NCBI RefSeq assembly: GCF_007002745.1
Contig: NZ_SGNY01000008.1
Location: 1-64,000 of the forward strand
Direction of reading: 5' to 3'
Length of the DNA: 64,000 nt
DNA from: Martinezella rhizogenes
GTDB taxonomy: Bacteria > Pseudomonadota > Alphaproteobacteria > Rhizobiales > Rhizobiaceae
Numbering within the stretch: position 1 is the first letter of the stretch; every line of letters starts with the position of its first letter. The position numbers and the translations under genes are program-made. A model generated the notes under the pieces. The model saw only the letters and a program-made list of their open reading frames with translations. It did not search any database and was not told the origin of the DNA. Positions 62,532 through 64,000 of the stretch are shown piece by piece.

Positions 62532-62887
62532 TGTTCCGCATTACCAAGGAATTTCACTTCTCCGCCTCGCATCAGCTGAAAAGTCTGCCGTCCGATCACC
62601 AGTGCAACCGTCTGCACGGCCATAATTACATCGTTGAGGTGGAATTGAAGGGCGAAGCACTGAACGAGCATGGTTTCGTGCGCGACTATCACGAGCTTGC
62701 GCCGCTGAAGCGTTATATCGACGATCATTTTGACCATCGCCACCTGAACGACGTTCTCGGCCATGACCGGGTGACGGCGGAATGCCTGGCGAAGCATTTT
62801 TATGACTGGTGCAAGGATCGCCTGCCGGAAACCAGCGCCGTGCGGGTCAGCGAAACCGCCAAGACCTGGGCGGAATACCGGCCATGA
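62531..62887 (+). CDS. queD: 6-carboxy-5,6,7,8-tetrahydropterin synthase
   Basis: 118 residues, PTPS fold. Zinc ligands and catalytic residues appear in FHFSASHQL near residue 9, the catalytic Cys in CNRLHGHNY near 27, [10 protein letters not shown] near 67 and the glutamate in [10 protein letters not shown] near the C-terminus. It converts dihydroneopterin triphosphate into the pterin used by QueE. It overlaps queC by one base and queE by four. Confidence 0.96.
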   Translation: MFRITKEFHFSASHQLKSLPSDHQCNRLHGHNYIVEVELKGEALNEHGFVRDYHELAPLKRYIDDHFDHRHLNDVLGHDRVTAECLAKHFYDWCKDRLPETSAVRVSETAKTWAEYRP

Positions 62888-63639
62888 CGGTGGCTGCACA
62901 CAAGATTGCAGCAAAGGAAACCACGATCCGCATCAGCGAAATCTTCGGCCCGACCATTCAGGGTGAGGGTTTGTTGATTGGTCTGCCAACGGTTTTCGTG
63001 CGTACCGGCGGCTGCGATTACCGCTGTTCCTGGTGCGATACGTTGCATGCGGTCGATAGCGACTACCGCGACACGTGGAAACCGCTGTCGGTCGAGGCGA
63101 TCTGGCAGGAGGTACGGCGGCTTTCGGGCGGCGTGCCGCTCACGGTATCGCTCTCCGGCGGCAACCCCGCCATCCAGCCGCTCGCGGCTCTGATCGCCAG
63201 GGGACAGGACGAGGGGTATCGCTTCGCGCTGGAAACGCAGGGCAGCATCGCGAAAGACTGGTTTGCCGATCTCGACCATCTGGTTCTGAGTCCCAAGCCG
63301 CCATCAAGCGGCATGGAAACGGACTGGCAGGCTTTCGAGGACTGTCTTGCCGCCGCCGGCGAGGGGCCGCAGGTGGCGCTGAAGATCGTGGTGTTCGACG
63401 ATGCGGATTATGCCTATGCCAAGGCGGCATCCGCGCGTTTCCCGCATTTGCCCGTCTATCTGCAGCCCGGCAACCACACTCCACCGCCGCCGGATGATGA
63501 CGATGCGCGTGTGGATATCGACGGGGTGATGGACCGGATGTTGTGGCTGGTGGACAAGGTCAGTGAAGACCGCTGGTTTTCGGCCCGGGTGCTGCCACAG
63601 CTGCATGTGCTGTTGTGGGGGAACAAGCGCGGGGTTTGA
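62884..63639 (+). CDS. queE: 7-carboxy-7-deazaguanine synthase (radical SAM)
   Basis: 251 residues. The radical-SAM cluster motif is CDYRCSWC (CX3CX2C, near residue 43), preceded by [20 protein letters not shown], the QueE hallmark for substrate binding. It rearranges the QueD product to 7-carboxy-7-deazaguanine. The start in the queD stop (ATGA at 62884) shows coupled translation; a longer frame from 62809 is an artefact. It completes the precursor pathway, apart from the GTP cyclohydrolase step encoded elsewhere. Confidence 0.96.
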   Translation: MTVAAHKIAAKETTIRISEIFGPTIQGEGLLIGLPTVFVRTGGCDYRCSWCDTLHAVDSDYRDTWKPLSVEAIWQEVRRLSGGVPLTVSLSGGNPAIQPLAALIARGQDEGYRFALETQGSIAKDWFADLDHLVLSPKPPSSGMETDWQAFEDCLAAAGEGPQVALKIVVFDDADYAYAKAASARFPHLPVYLQPGNHTPPPPDDDDARVDIDGVMDRMLWLVDKVSEDRWFSARVLPQLHVLLWGNKRGV

Positions 63640-63697
63640 GGCGGCGCGGAAAGGTAAAATCTCGCGCCCATGAGACGCGATCGGTTGCCGCTTGTTT

Positions 63698-63815
63698 CTT
63701 CTCCCCGAGGGGGAGAAGGTCGCGGCAGCGGGATAAGGGGGCTTGCTCGCCGAAATCCGGGGACGTTGCCCCCTCATCCGACCCTTCGGGCCACCTTCTC
63801 CCCCTCGGGGAGAAG
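63698..63815. repeat. 118-base palindromic intergenic element, copy 2 (RIME-like)
   Basis: Nearly the same as the element at 50800-50918: end hairpins CTTCTCCCC-GAG-GGGGAGAAG and CTTCTCCCC-CTC-GGGGAGAAG, the shared blocks GTCGCGGCAGCGGGAT and CATCCGACCCTTCGGGCCAC, and a variable centre of about 35 bases. It is 58 bases after queE, between convergent genes. Several apparent reading frames in it are by-products of the repeat. Confidence 0.85.
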
Positions 63816-63855
63816 AAACATGCGGCAACGTTTTGCCGCATGTTGTTCTTTCATA

Positions 63856-64000
63856 TCAAGCCGAAACAGCCACCTCACGCCGTTCCCGATCCGCGATGAT
63901 CGATAGATCGAGCACCTTCTGCAGATTGGCGGCATGGCGGAAGTCCGGATCGGCGGGGCCGCCTTCCATGACGGCCTTGGCGAATTTTTCATAGTTCGTT
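63856..64000 (-). CDS. C-terminal end of a probable Gfo/Idh/MocA-type oxidoreductase (partial)
   Basis: The minus-strand frame gives 47 residues ending at a TGA (63856-63858): NYEKFAKAVMEGGPADPDFR, then AANLQKVLDLSIIADRER and a short tail. The pattern of an acidic-free helix, a GGPADPDF turn and a final helix is the usual C-terminus of Gfo/Idh/MocA dehydrogenases. The rest of the gene lies outside the window, so the identification rests on this short segment. Confidence 0.55.
   Translation of the reverse strand, partial: TNYEKFAKAVMEGGPADPDFRHAANLQKVLDLSIIADRERREVAVSA

Overview
The window is ordinary high-GC chromosomal DNA from an alphaproteobacterium of the Rhizobiales, most likely the Agrobacterium/Rhizobium group. 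The evidence is the very high density of ABC, TRAP and sugar-oxidising gene sets, a NADP-malic enzyme with a phosphotransacetylase tail, an aa3-type oxidase subunit IV, and palindromic intergenic elements of the type seen in rhizobia. I see no rRNA, tRNA, CRISPR array, integrase, transposase or prophage block. Everything is inference from sequence and family knowledge; no database was searched.

Layout. 1-764: formaldehyde detoxification (end of class III alcohol dehydrogenase, then Gfa). 823-4514 (minus): a three-gene operon with an iron-sulfur flavoreductase, a HisC-like aminotransferase and a GlcD-like FAD oxidase. 5125-13702: an iron/heme acquisition locus in the order sigma factor, anti-sigma factor, TonB-dependent receptor, secreted hemophore-like protein, type I secretion ATPase and membrane-fusion protein, which is the order of the Serratia has operon. 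13727-21144: a GntR-controlled sugar-oxidation locus with an SMP-30 lactonase, three tandem Gfo/Idh/MocA dehydrogenases, an IlvD/Edd dehydratase and an RraA-like aldolase. 21429-30954: an isoaspartyl-peptidase, LysR, dipeptide-type ABC transporter, serine hydrolase and M20 hydrolase set, which looks like uptake and breakdown of an unusual peptide.

31326-35098: a ribose/inositol-type ABC transporter, then a class I amidotransferase. 36265-39802: a TRAP transporter whose binding protein converges on its two membrane subunits, with a possible 29-residue small protein between them. 40217-44413: small membrane and secreted proteins, a DadA-type oxidase and a soluble PAS-PAS chemoreceptor. 44496-50548 (minus): an amino-acid-type ABC transporter with an MmgE/PrpD protein and an NtaA/DszA-type flavin monooxygenase. 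50941-53229: NADP-malic enzyme. 53689-55119: GDP-mannose pyrophosphorylase. 55390-61676: a sugar ABC transporter with a TIM-barrel isomerase and a dehydrogenase. 61779-63639: queCDE behind a preQ1 riboswitch. The window ends in the 3' part of another probable dehydrogenase.

The most unusual item is the has-like locus. Its hemophore-like protein has no histidine, carries a serralysin-type C-terminal domain, and is paired with a receptor that appears to lack the histidines used for heme by HasR. Other points of note are paired palindromic operators at the GntR and the sugar ABC loci, a textbook preQ1-I riboswitch overlapping the queC ribosome-binding site, and hairpins placed directly after most binding-protein genes.
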